A model generated the notes under the pieces. That model was given only the letters and a program-made list of their open reading frames with translations. It was not told the origin of the DNA and did no database searches. The translations under genes and the position numbers were made by a program. Of a stretch of 39,959 nt of DNA, positions 1-7,417 are shown in pieces. Origin of the DNA: Bacteroidales bacterium (GTDB lineage Bacteria; Bacteroidota; Bacteroidia; Bacteroidales; UBA10428); the NCBI GenBank assembly GCA_016938235.1, contig JAFGVA010000236.1:1-39959 (forward strand), read 5' to 3'. Every line of letters starts with the position of its first letter. Position 1 is the stretch's first letter.

Positions 1-139
1 ACGATTATTTAAGCTAAAAATCTTATTTAAAAAACTTTATAAAAATTAATTACTTAAAAAATTTGGATTACAACATAGAAGTTACAATGAACTTAGATGT
101 GAGAACTGAGTCTCGAATAACCATCTAACCCCCAGTGTT

Positions 140-475
140 TTATATCCGCGTGTTAGGTGTAGGCGTTATGAGTTCAATGCTATCCTTACTTATTTCTTGA
201 ATAAAATCATCGCCCTCATAATAGTATCTAGTCGGATATGGATGTGTCTCAATTATTGGGTATTTAATATTAATCTTTGAGTATAATTTCAAGTTGTCAA
301 AAACATTATCACCAAACTGATCAGATATAAGCAATAAATCAATATCAGACCACTCATGTGTCATGTCTCTCGCTGCTGATCCAAATAGTAGTACTTTATG
401 AAAAGTCAATCCATTAGCTTTGCAGTCATTTAGAAATGAATTAGCTGTATTTATTGCAGATTCTCTAGTAACCAT
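140..475 (-). CDS. MNT-type nucleotidyltransferase (antitoxin-like)
   Basis: A 111-aa minimal nucleotidyltransferase of the polymerase-beta fold. The signature GSx10DxD is intact (GSAARDMTHEWSDID, about residues 32-46), so the metal-binding aspartates of an active enzyme are present. In MNT/HEPN pairs this partner usually acts as the antitoxin, by adding nucleotides to the HEPN toxin. The HEPN gene lies 41 bp upstream on the same strand, which supports one transcript. The last codons overlap a 15-base inverted repeat (152-166) that recurs at 901-915. The family call is solid; the toxin-antitoxin role is inferred from pairing. Confidence 0.85.
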   Translation of the reverse strand: MVTRESAINTANSFLNDCKANGLTFHKVLLFGSAARDMTHEWSDIDLLLISDQFGDNVFDNLKLYSKINIKYPIIETHPYPTRYYYEGDDFIQEISKDSIELITPTPNTRI

Positions 476-915
476 AATCTTAAATTTTGTGTTGAATCAA
501 GAATCGAGACAGTAAACTACTCATTACAAATATTATGCATCTTAGTCAGATAATCAGGATACCGACCTTCTAATTGAAATCGGTTTAAGTTTAACAGGAA
601 TTCACTCTTTTCGTCATCAAGTTTAATCGGGGTAAAAGAAAGCAAATAAATCAGGTTGTGAGATCTGGGAGGAACATTTGACTCATTATGAAGAATCCAT
701 AATGCTTTACATATCTTCTCAATCACCAGATGAGCAAAAAATAAAGATTGCAAATAATTCTTGCCTTTGAATAAAGTATCTACCGCAGTCCAATCATCTT
801 CAGCTTGTGTTAACCAAAAATCTATATGTTCCTTTTTTGTTCTCATAAATCAAAGATAACTCTCTTTTTGATGATTCGAAATCTTTGCAGAATGTTTCCC
901 ACGCTTACACCTAAC
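152..915. repeat. 15-bp inverted repeat flanking the HEPN/MNT pair
   Basis: GTTAGGTGTAGGCGT at 152-166 is the reverse complement of ACGCTTACACCTAAC at 901-915 with one mismatch (14/15). The two copies bracket the HEPN/MNT genes, one inside the 3' end of the MNT gene and the other just upstream of the HEPN gene. This could mark the edges of a transferred cassette. The sequence resembles the RYYYAAC/GTTRRRY ends of integron attC sites, but a complete attC structure is not evident. Confidence 0.4.
517..846 (-). CDS. HEPN domain protein (toxin-like partner of MNT)
   Basis: A 109-aa all-helical HEPN-domain protein. It has the conserved segments FFAHLVIEKICKALW, PPRSHNLIYLL and NRFQLEGRYPDYL, typical of HEPN proteins paired with small nucleotidyltransferases. 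It is the first gene of the two-gene unit. HEPN proteins of this class are often ribonucleases with an RX4-6H motif. I do not see a clean copy here (only RSH in the conserved loop), so RNase activity cannot be asserted. It may be a toxin neutralised by the MNT partner, or a substrate-binding subunit of the nucleotidyltransferase. Confidence 0.8.
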   Translation of the reverse strand: MRTKKEHIDFWLTQAEDDWTAVDTLFKGKNYLQSLFFAHLVIEKICKALWILHNESNVPPRSHNLIYLLSFTPIKLDDEKSEFLLNLNRFQLEGRYPDYLTKMHNICNE

Positions 916-1143
916 TTGCAAATTGGTTAACAAAATATACAATTTAGTACCAAATGTAAAATATTAAATTGTAGATGTCAAATGAGATAAAATGTCAATA
1001 AGAAATCGAGTGGATTCAATGAATCTAACTAAGATGGAAAAGTTAAAAAACACCATCTGTATATTGAAAAATAAAAAAGCAATTGAGTTTTGTTATCTCA
1101 CTAATAACTTCACTTCAATTGCTTGTTTTATAGTTTATTAAAG
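916..1143. other. Intergenic region with no gene seen
   Basis: AT-rich non-coding stretch between the HEPN gene and tRNA-Arg. The only structure I see is a pair of 9-bp inverted arms, AGCAATTGA (1078-1086) and TCAATTGCT (1115-1123), separated by 28 bases. They could form a weak hairpin downstream of the leftward-read tRNA. Confidence 0.4.
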
Positions 1144-1215
1144 TGATCCCACCGGGATTCGAACCCAGATCATCAGAACCGGAATCTGACATTCTATCCA
1201 TTGAACTATGGGACC
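1144..1215 (-). tRNA. tRNA-Arg (anticodon CCG)
   Basis: The minus strand folds into a complete 72-base tRNA. Acceptor arm GGTCCCA pairs with TGGGATC (one G-T pair) and is followed by discriminator A. The anticodon arm is TCAGA-TTCCGGT-TCTGA, giving anticodon CCG, and the T loop carries GGTTCGAATCC. CCA is not encoded. It decodes CGG. Confidence 0.93.
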
Positions 1216-1273
1216 TAATATTTAAATAATATATTTTACAGCATTTCTTTCTACATTTTATCATATTCATTTA

Positions 1274-1352
1274 ATAATCGGAGCGAACCCAGATCATTAG
1301 AACCAGAATCTGATATTCTATCCTCCCGATAGTTATCGGGAGAACTATGGAA
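1274..1352 (-). pseudogene. tRNA-Arg remnant interrupted by a palindrome
   Basis: A decayed second copy of the neighbouring tRNA-Arg on the same strand. It keeps CATAGTTC, GGATAGAAT, most of the anticodon arm and the start of the T arm (GATCTGGGTTCG). The anticodon loop now reads TTCTGGT, the anticodon stem has a mismatch, and the 3' acceptor side is lost. In the D arm the bases AAT of the intact gene are replaced by an 18-base hairpin, TCCCGATAACTATCGGGA. It cannot fold as a tRNA and is probably a duplication remnant hit by a small palindromic element. Confidence 0.75.
1323..1342. repeat. Palindromic element CTCCCGATA-GT-TATCGGGAG
   Basis: Two 9-bp perfect inverted arms separated by 2 bases, sitting inside the tRNA-Arg remnant. 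The same core, CCGATAACTATCGG, recurs inside the palindromic element at 21662-21677, so this looks like a dispersed repeat and not a local hairpin. Confidence 0.7.
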
Positions 1353-1437
1353 TAGGTGGCAAATTTAATATTTTTTTGAGAATAGGAACTAATTTATCTG
1401 TTCCTTTAAAATTAAGAAGCGATAGGGGGTTTATAGA

Positions 1438-1467
1438 TTTGTAAAAAGAAAAAAAAAACTAATTTTG
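1438..1467 (+). promoter_or_regulatory. Predicted Bacteroidota promoter for the SPOR/amidotransferase genes
   Basis: TTTG at 1438-1441 and TAATTTTG at 1460-1467 match the Bacteroidota -33 (TTTG) and -7 (TAnnTTTG) elements with an 18-base spacer. The start codon follows 24 bases after the -7 box. Confidence 0.5.
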
Positions 1468-1491
1468 CAGCGTATTTCTCATCCACATTAA

Positions 1492-1947
1492 ATGAAGCTT
1501 GTCGGTATCATATTGACTTTGTTTTTCTTCAGCTCTTTACCTGTTTTAGGACAAGTGAAAAATATTATTGAAGAGGTAGAGTCTGTGAAAAAAGATGAAG
1601 GACATGTTAAAATTATCCAGGATGAAAATATCTCAAAACTAATTGAAAGATACCAGTGGGCCCAAAGTAAACAAAATGGAATTCTTGGGTACCGTATTCG
1701 TATTTTTTCCCAGTCAGGCCCAAATGCCAGCTCCGAGTTTGAACAGACAAAAGCAAGGTTTACAAGTTCCTATGACGATGTTGAGATTCATCAAAGCTTT
1801 GATTATCCATTTTATAAAATCTATGTTGGTGATTTCAGGACACGCTCTGATGCAATGAAAGTTTTAGTAAGAATCGAGAAGCAATTTCCTGATGCATTTA
1901 TAGTTCAAACAAAAATAAACTATCCAAAATTAAAATTTAATGAGTGA
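1492..1947 (+). CDS. SPOR domain-containing exported protein
   Basis: A 151-aa protein with a signal peptide (about residues 1-21, hydrophobic stretch ending VLGQ) and a C-terminal SPOR domain (about 60-145: YRIRIFSQSG, FEQTKARF, FYKIYVGDFRTRSDAMKVL). SPOR domains bind peptidoglycan lacking stem peptides, usually at division sites. The protein is therefore expected to be periplasmic or, if lipidated, membrane-attached, but I see no lipobox cysteine. Its stop overlaps the start of the next gene by 8 bases, implying translational coupling to a purine-type enzyme. That partner gives no clear functional link. Confidence 0.85.
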   Translation: MKLVGIILTLFFFSSLPVLGQVKNIIEEVESVKKDEGHVKIIQDENISKLIERYQWAQSKQNGILGYRIRIFSQSGPNASSEFEQTKARFTSSYDDVEIHQSFDYPFYKIYVGDFRTRSDAMKVLVRIEKQFPDAFIVQTKINYPKLKFNE

Positions 1948-3841
1948 TGCGATTAAGCACGAATGTGGGATAGCTTTCATACGCTTACTTAAGCCCCTTG
2001 AATATTATCAGTTAAAATATGGTACATGGCGTTACGGTTTAAACAAATTGTATCTCCTGATGGAAAAACAGCACAACAGGGGACAGGACGGCGCCGGAAT
2101 AGCAGGAATAAAAATTGATGTTCAACCCGGATACGAGTACCTTAACCGCCTGAGATCGATAAATCCATCAGCAATTAACGACATTTTCCAGGGAATAAGA
2201 AAAAATATAAGCGACATTGAGGATAAAAACCCGGGATTAGTAAAAGATATTCCCTGGCTTAAGCTTAATCTTCCGTTTGCATCTGAACTTTTGTTGGGGC
2301 ATCTGCGGTATGGTACTTACGGAAAAAATAACATTGAGAACGCCCACCCTGTAGTAAGGCAAAATAACTGGAGATCAAGAACCCTTTTAATGGCCGGCAA
2401 CTTCAACCTTACAAACGTTGATGAAATTTTCAGCCACCTTGTTGACCTGGGTCAGCATCCCAGGGGAAAAATTGATACTGTTACAATGCTCGAGAATGTT
2501 GGTCACTTTCTTGATGCTGAAAACCAGAAACAATTTAACATATACAAAAAACAAGGCTATAGTAACCGTGAAATTTCCAGGCTTATTGAAACCAATCTTG
2601 ATATCACATCAATTTTGCGTGAGTCAAGTAAAAAATGGGACGGTGGTTATGCCATAATGGGAGCGATTGGTCATGGCGATGGTTTTGTTATGCGCGATCC
2701 CTGGGCTATCAGGCCAGCTTTTTATTATTACGACGACGAAATTGTTGTTGCCGCTTCTGAACGGCCAGTAATTCAGACCGTTATGAATCTGTCTGTTGAG
2801 GATGTTAATGAACTCGATGCTGGCAGTGCCCTCATTGTTAAACGTGACGGTAAAGTTAGTCTTGAAAACATAAGGGGCCCATACGAAAGAAAAGCCTGTT
2901 CATTTGAACGCATCTATTTTAGCCGTGGTAGCGATAAAGACATTTATCGCGAACGTAAAAAACTTGGAGAGTTGCTTACACCTGCTATCGTAGATGCCGT
3001 AAAAGACGAAATGGAAGATACCGTTTTCTCCTTTATCCCAAATACAGCCGAGACTGCATTTTACGGAATGGTAAACGGAGTTGAACGACACATGCAAAAC
3101 AGGGCAAAAAGAAGAATTCTTGAATGTGGCAAAGAAATAACAGAAGAAGAAATTGACAAGATAATTTCGGTTAAACCACGAATTGAAAAGGTTGCCCTTA
3201 AAGACATAAAACTCCGAACATTTATTTCACAGGACGAGGGCAGAGACGACCTTGTTGGTCACGTATATGATATTACCTACCGAACTATCCGCAAAGGATT
3301 GGACAACCTTGTGGTTATTGACGATTCAATTGTTCGGGGTACTACCCTAAAGTATAGTATTATTCGTATTCTCGACAGGTTAAAACCAAAACGAATTGTA
3401 ATAGTATCCTCATCCCCTCAGATTAGATATCCCGATTGTTATGGCATAGACATGGCCAGACTTGGCGACTTTGTTGCCTTCCGGGCTGCCATCGAACTAT
3501 TGAAAGAAAACGGGAAAGAACATATTATTAACGAAGTATATAAGAAATCGAAGGAACAGGAGTCTCTGCCAAAAGAAAACATTAAAAACTACGTTAAAGA
3601 AATTTACAACCCTTTTACCCAACAAGAGATTTCGAATAAAATTGGCAGCATGCTCAAAACTCCTGAAATAAATGCTGAAGTTCAGATTGTTTACCAGACT
3701 ATTGAGGGTTTACATGAAGCTTGCCCCGATCATAAAGGAGATTGGTATTTTACGGGTAATTACCCCACTCCCGGCGGAAACAAAGTAGTAAATCAATCGT
3801 TTATAAACTTTATTGAGGGTATTAATGCACGTGCTTATTAG
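1940..3841 (+). CDS. Amidophosphoribosyltransferase-like class II glutamine amidotransferase
   Basis: A 633-aa protein with an N-terminal Ntn glutamine amidotransferase domain and a C-terminal phosphoribosyltransferase domain. The nucleophile would be Cys9 in HECGIAF, followed by the HNRGQDGAG motif. The PRPP-binding motif VVIDDSIVRGTT is at about residues 458-469. By family it makes 5-phosphoribosylamine from PRPP and glutamine, the first step of purine synthesis. It is longer than classical PurF (about 470-510 aa) and belongs to a long form seen in Bacteroidota, so I leave the symbol blank. It may be a second paralogue. purN lies convergently downstream, a loose purine link. Confidence 0.85.
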   Translation: MSDAIKHECGIAFIRLLKPLEYYQLKYGTWRYGLNKLYLLMEKQHNRGQDGAGIAGIKIDVQPGYEYLNRLRSINPSAINDIFQGIRKNISDIEDKNPGLVKDIPWLKLNLPFASELLLGHLRYGTYGKNNIENAHPVVRQNNWRSRTLLMAGNFNLTNVDEIFSHLVDLGQHPRGKIDTVTMLENVGHFLDAENQKQFNIYKKQGYSNREISRLIETNLDITSILRESSKKWDGGYAIMGAIGHGDGFVMRDPWAIRPAFYYYDDEIVVAASERPVIQTVMNLSVEDVNELDAGSALIVKRDGKVSLENIRGPYERKACSFERIYFSRGSDKDIYRERKKLGELLTPAIVDAVKDEMEDTVFSFIPNTAETAFYGMVNGVERHMQNRAKRRILECGKEITEEEIDKIISVKPRIEKVALKDIKLRTFISQDEGRDDLVGHVYDITYRTIRKGLDNLVVIDDSIVRGTTLKYSIIRILDRLKPKRIVIVSSSPQIRYPDCYGIDMARLGDFVAFRAAIELLKENGKEHIINEVYKKSKEQESLPKENIKNYVKEIYNPFTQQEISNKIGSMLKTPEINAEVQIVYQTIEGLHEACPDHKGDWYFTGNYPTPGGNKVVNQSFINFIEGINARAY

Positions 3842-3875
3842 TGGTCTTATAATTCAAAAACTACATAAGCACAGA

Positions 3876-4448
3876 CTAGTTGCTTTTTAATATTACCTGC
3901 TCAATAACCCTTGGAAAATGCTTGTACTCAAGCTCATGAACTTTCCGTGCAACATCATCCGGTGTATCGGTGGAATCGACTTTACATTTAGCCTGAAAAA
4001 TAATATCACCCTCATCATATCTTTCATTAACATAATGTATGGTAATACCCGATTCCTGTTCATTATTATCTACAACCGCCTGATGAACATGCATGCCGTA
4101 CATTCCTTTACCACCATATTTTGGCAACAATGCAGGATGAATATTGATAATTTTATTCGGGTAGGCCTTAATTAGATTTTCAGGAATAAGCCATAAAAAA
4201 CCGGCTAAAACAACAATATCAATTTCCTGCGATTTTAGGTAATCCAAAACTTTATTCTCGTTATAAAAACCCTTACGGTCAAAAACAAAAGAATTTACAT
4301 TCAAATTTCTTGCTCTTTCCAGCACAAATGCCTTCAAACTATTGCATAATATGCATTTAACATGTGTGTTTTTACTGTTTTGAAAATATTCAATGATGTT
4401 CTGAGCGTTACTTCCCGAACCCGATGCAAAAATAGCTATGTTACTCAT
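3876..4448 (-). CDS. purN: Phosphoribosylglycinamide formyltransferase
   Basis: A 190-aa GAR transformylase, the usual length for PurN. It moves a formyl group from 10-formyltetrahydrofolate to GAR, the third step of purine synthesis. It has an N-terminal substrate-binding loop FASGSGSN and the catalytic block INIHPALLPKYGGKGMYG with the expected Asn and His. The late loop GITIHYVNERYDEGDII supplies the catalytic Asp. It is transcribed toward the amidophosphoribosyltransferase-like gene with 34 bp between stop codons, and diverges from acpP. Confidence 0.95.
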   Translation of the reverse strand: MSNIAIFASGSGSNAQNIIEYFQNSKNTHVKCILCNSLKAFVLERARNLNVNSFVFDRKGFYNENKVLDYLKSQEIDIVVLAGFLWLIPENLIKAYPNKIINIHPALLPKYGGKGMYGMHVHQAVVDNNEQESGITIHYVNERYDEGDIIFQAKCKVDSTDTPDDVARKVHELEYKHFPRVIEQVILKSN

Positions 4449-4540
4449 TTATTGAGTCTTTAGTATATGTTGATATACGACATTAAGTGATATGACAGTA
4501 CAAAAAAAACTAATTTAGAATTATTAATTCACATTTTTTG

Positions 4541-4571
4541 TTTGTTTTTTTTGAGATATTGCATTTCTTTG
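4541..4571 (+). promoter_or_regulatory. Predicted promoter for acpP-fabF-rnc
   Basis: TTTG at 4541-4544 and TTTCTTTG at 4564-4571 fit the Bacteroidota -33/-7 pair with a 19-base spacer and one mismatch in the -7 box. It lies about 45 bases before the acpP start. Confidence 0.45.
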
Positions 4572-4615
4572 CAGCGATAATTTTTTAACCTAAGTATAAA
4601 TTAAAATCTAGAATT

Positions 4616-4852
4616 ATGTCTGACATTGCATCTAGAGTACAAGCAATTATCGTTGACAAGCTTGGTGTTGACGAAAGTGAAGTAACACCTGAAGCAAGTT
4701 TCACAAACGACTTAGGTGCTGACTCTTTAGACACAGTTGAACTTATTATGGAGTTCGAGAAAGAATTCAATATTGGAATTCCTGATGATCAAGCAGAAAA
4801 GATTGGCACTGTAGGTGATGCTATAAGCTACATCGAAGAAAATGCAAAGTAA
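4616..4852 (+). CDS. acpP: Acyl carrier protein
   Basis: A 78-aa acidic protein with the classic ACP four-helix sequence. Ser37 in [11 protein letters not shown] is the phosphopantetheine attachment site. It carries growing acyl chains in type II fatty acid synthesis in the cytosol. fabF begins 35 bp downstream on the same strand, the usual acpP-fabF arrangement, and rnc follows, so all three probably share a transcript. Confidence 0.97.
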   Translation: MSDIASRVQAIIVDKLGVDESEVTPEASFTNDLGADSLDTVELIMEFEKEFNIGIPDDQAEKIGTVGDAISYIEENAK

Positions 4853-4887
4853 GTAATTAATCTCTTTACAAATTTTATTCTTAAAAT

Positions 4888-6141
4888 ATGGAATTAAAAC
4901 GCGTTGTTGTAACCGGCATGGGTACCATTAATCCCTTAGGAAACAATATTCAGGATTATTGGGAAAACCTTAAAGCTGGAATCAGTGGTGTTGGTTTAAT
5001 TACACGTTTCGATACCACTAATTTTAAGACAAAATTTGCTTGTGAGGTTAAAAACTTCAACCCCCAGGATCACTTCGACCGGAAAGAAGCAAGGAAACTT
5101 GACTTGTTTGCCATGTATGCCTTGGTAGCAAGTGAAGAAGCAATTAAAGATTCAGGACTTGATCTTGAGGCTATTGACCTTGATAAGGCCGGAGTGATCT
5201 TTGGCTCGGGTATTGGAGGTTTTGGTACAATTAAACAGGAATTGATGGAATTTGCACAAAATCCAACAGTACCCCGTTTCAACCCCTTCTTTATTCCAAA
5301 ACTCATTATTGATATTGCGGCAGGTCAAATATCTATGAAATATGGATTTCGCGGACCTAATTATGCTACAGTATCAGCATGTGCTACTTCTACAAATGCA
5401 ATAATCGATGCCTACAATTACATTCGTTTAGGCAAAGCAAACGTATTTATCACTGGAGGCTCCGAGGCTGCTATTAACGAACCCGGAATTGGTGGTTTTA
5501 ATGCCATGCAGGCCATGTCAACCAACAATGAGGAATATGAAACCGCCTCGCGACCTTTCGATGTTTCGCGCGATGGTTTTGTGATGGGCGAAGGTGCCGG
5601 AACACTTATTCTTGAAGAATATGAACACGCTAAGAAGCGTGGAGCTAAAATATACTGCGAAGTTGTTGGTGGAGGCCTGACTGCAGATGCTTACCATTTA
5701 ACTGCACCTCATCCCGATGGTATTGGAGCAGCTAATGTTATGAGAGTCGCTCTCGAAGATGCAAATATTAAACCTGAGGAAGTTGATTACATTAATGTTC
5801 ATGGTACAGCAACCCCTCGTGGAGATATAGCAGAAACATTGGCAATTAAAGATGTCTTTGGCGATCATGCCTATAAATTGAATATTAGTTCAACAAAATC
5901 GATGACAGGTCACTTATTGGGTGCTGCAGGTGCCGTTGAATCCATTGCTTGTATTAAAGCAATAAACTATGGAATTGTTCCTCCAACAATTAATCTGAAA
6001 GAGCTTGATCCTGAGATCGACTCAAAACTTAACCTTACTATAGGTTCAAGCCAAAACCGTGAGGTAAATGTCGCTCTTTGTAACACATTTGGTTTTGGTG
6101 GACATAATACCTGCGCCGTTTACAAAAAATTATCTGAATAA
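4888..6141 (+). CDS. fabF: 3-oxoacyl-ACP synthase II
   Basis: A 417-aa beta-ketoacyl-ACP synthase II, full length for FabF. It condenses malonyl-ACP with acyl-ACP in fatty acid elongation. It begins KRVVVTGMGTINPLG. The nucleophile is Cys165 in VSACATSTN, and the two active-site histidines lie in NVHGTATPRGD and STKSMTGHLLGAAGAVE. The glycine-rich end NTFGFGGHN is present. It follows acpP directly and precedes rnc by 3 bp, a common bacterial grouping. Confidence 0.97.
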   Translation: MELKRVVVTGMGTINPLGNNIQDYWENLKAGISGVGLITRFDTTNFKTKFACEVKNFNPQDHFDRKEARKLDLFAMYALVASEEAIKDSGLDLEAIDLDKAGVIFGSGIGGFGTIKQELMEFAQNPTVPRFNPFFIPKLIIDIAAGQISMKYGFRGPNYATVSACATSTNAIIDAYNYIRLGKANVFITGGSEAAINEPGIGGFNAMQAMSTNNEEYETASRPFDVSRDGFVMGEGAGTLILEEYEHAKKRGAKIYCEVVGGGLTADAYHLTAPHPDGIGAANVMRVALEDANIKPEEVDYINVHGTATPRGDIAETLAIKDVFGDHAYKLNISSTKSMTGHLLGAAGAVESIACIKAINYGIVPPTINLKELDPEIDSKLNLTIGSSQNREVNVALCNTFGFGGHNTCAVYKKLSE

Positions 6142-6144
6142 ACT

Positions 6145-6879
6145 TTGCAACTCCTCTTAGAGAATTCGGAAAAGAAAATTCTAAAACCAGAAAAGAAGAC
6201 AGTTCAACAATTCAAAAAGATTATTGGTTTTAAACCACGTCATACAGAATTGTATCATCTTGCTGTAATTCATAAATCAGCAGCGAGCAAAGTATATCAT
6301 AACCCTAAATTAAATAACGAACGCCTTGAATTCCTTGGCGATGCCATACTTGATAGCATTGTGGCCGAACACCTTTACTATAAATATCCCGATCGGGACG
6401 AAGGTTTTCTTACTCAACTACGATCAAAAATTGTAAACCGCGAAACCCTTAAACGCATCTCTATCAAGCTTGGACTGGCAAACATGGTTGAAGCCAAAGT
6501 AGCAAACGATAACCACAAATCGGTATATGGCGATGCTCTTGAAGCTATTATAGGGGCAATTTACCTTGACAAGGGATATAAGAAAACAAAAAAATTCATT
6601 CTTGAAAGAATAATAGACCACCATATCAATCTAAAAAAGCTTGCTGAAACTGAAATTGACTTTAAAAGCAGAATAATTGAATGGGGACAGAAAAACAAAA
6701 AAGATATTAATTTTACCTGTCAGGAGGAATCAAATAAAGATAACCGGAACCCTCAATTTATTTCACACCTGCTAATTGCCGATAAAATAATCGGTATGGG
6801 TTCGGGAACATCAAAAAAAGAAGCTGAACAAAATGCTGCCAGACAGGCGCTTAACGATTTAGACACAACAAGTAATTGA
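6145..6879 (+). CDS. rnc: Ribonuclease III
   Basis: A 244-aa RNase III, which cuts double-stranded RNA in rRNA processing and mRNA turnover. The N-terminal catalytic domain has the signature NNERLEFLGDAILDSIV (about residues 56-72) and the second acidic cluster in GDALEAIIGAIYLD. A C-terminal dsRNA-binding domain spans about residues 170-240 (GSGTSKKEAEQNAARQAL). I use the TTG start at 6145, 3 bp after the fabF stop. In a type II CRISPR genome this enzyme may also process crRNA:tracrRNA duplexes, although many II-C systems can do without it. Confidence 0.95.
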   Translation: MQLLLENSEKKILKPEKKTVQQFKKIIGFKPRHTELYHLAVIHKSAASKVYHNPKLNNERLEFLGDAILDSIVAEHLYYKYPDRDEGFLTQLRSKIVNRETLKRISIKLGLANMVEAKVANDNHKSVYGDALEAIIGAIYLDKGYKKTKKFILERIIDHHINLKKLAETEIDFKSRIIEWGQKNKKDINFTCQEESNKDNRNPQFISHLLIADKIIGMGSGTSKKEAEQNAARQALNDLDTTSN

Positions 6880-7292
6880 GCAAGAAAAAACATATATTAA
6901 TCGACAATTATTCCGAAGAAATATCTGCATTGGGAATAACAACTTCTGAATCAATACTCTCACTGATACTTGAAATAAATTCGCTCCAGGATTATACATT
7001 TATAATTGAAAAATCAGTTCAAAGTCCAAAATCGGCGTTTTCTTTCCCTCACGCAATTTCATTTTTAGATGAATCAACAAAACTTCGCCTGATTAAAATC
7101 AAGCACGAGGGACAATTTCTTTTTCCTTCGGTAAAAACATTCGACTACATTATTGTCTGCACAGGTGAAATTGCAGAGAAAACAACATCGGAGCTTTCAA
7201 AGAAATTGAAATTTTTGAAAAATATTCCACTTGTTGTGCCAGTTGAGATTAAGAAACTAACAAAACTCAAAGAAATTTTAAAAAGCCAATAG
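6876..7292 (+). CDS. IPExxxVDY family protein (divergent)
   Basis: A 138-aa protein starting at a TTG that overlaps the rnc stop by 4 bases. Its position directly after rnc, its size and its layout fit the uncharacterised Bacteroidota IPExxxVDY family. The family motif would correspond to FPSVKTFDY here, retaining only the P and the final DY, so this member is divergent. There is no signal peptide or membrane segment, so it is probably cytosolic. Function unknown. Confidence 0.6.
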   Translation: MSKKKHILIDNYSEEISALGITTSESILSLILEINSLQDYTFIIEKSVQSPKSAFSFPHAISFLDESTKLRLIKIKHEGQFLFPSVKTFDYIIVCTGEIAEKTTSELSKKLKFLKNIPLVVPVEIKKLTKLKEILKSQ

Positions 7293-7311
7293 ATTTCATT
7301 TACTGTTCTTA

Positions 7312-7375
7312 TGAGTGATATATATCACTCACAAATGGTTGCTCATATCACTCTTTGACTGTAAATATTTACAGT
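7312..7375. promoter_or_regulatory. Two perfect palindromes upstream of the hybrid kinase
   Basis: TGAGTGATATATATCACTCA (7312-7331) is a perfect 20-bp palindrome and ACTGTAAATATTTACAGT (7358-7375) a perfect 18-bp palindrome. Between them CATATCACTC partly repeats an arm of the first. They lie 43-106 bases before the next start codon. Neither is GC-rich or followed by a T-run, so operator sites or a 5' UTR fold are more likely than a terminator. Confidence 0.5.
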
Positions 7376-7417
7376 TCCTATCAGCTATCTTTAAAGATTA
7401 CCTAAAAATAGCTGCAT

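Noticed and set aside
123-158. Integron attC site next to the MNT gene
   Set aside because: ATCTAAC and GTTAGGT fit the outer consensus words, but the span is about 36 bp, no inner arms are clear and no integrase is in the window.
1078-1123. AGCAATTGA/TCAATTGCT as a tRNA terminator
   Set aside because: The 28-base loop and AT-rich arms make a stable hairpin unlikely; kept only as a note on the intergenic region.
1274-1352. Second functional tRNA
   Set aside because: The D arm is broken by a palindrome, the anticodon stem is mismatched and the 3' acceptor side is missing.
3831-3872. Inverted pair GTGCTTA/TAAGCAC between the purF-like gene and purN as a terminator
   Set aside because: Only 7 bp with a 28-base loop and no T-run.
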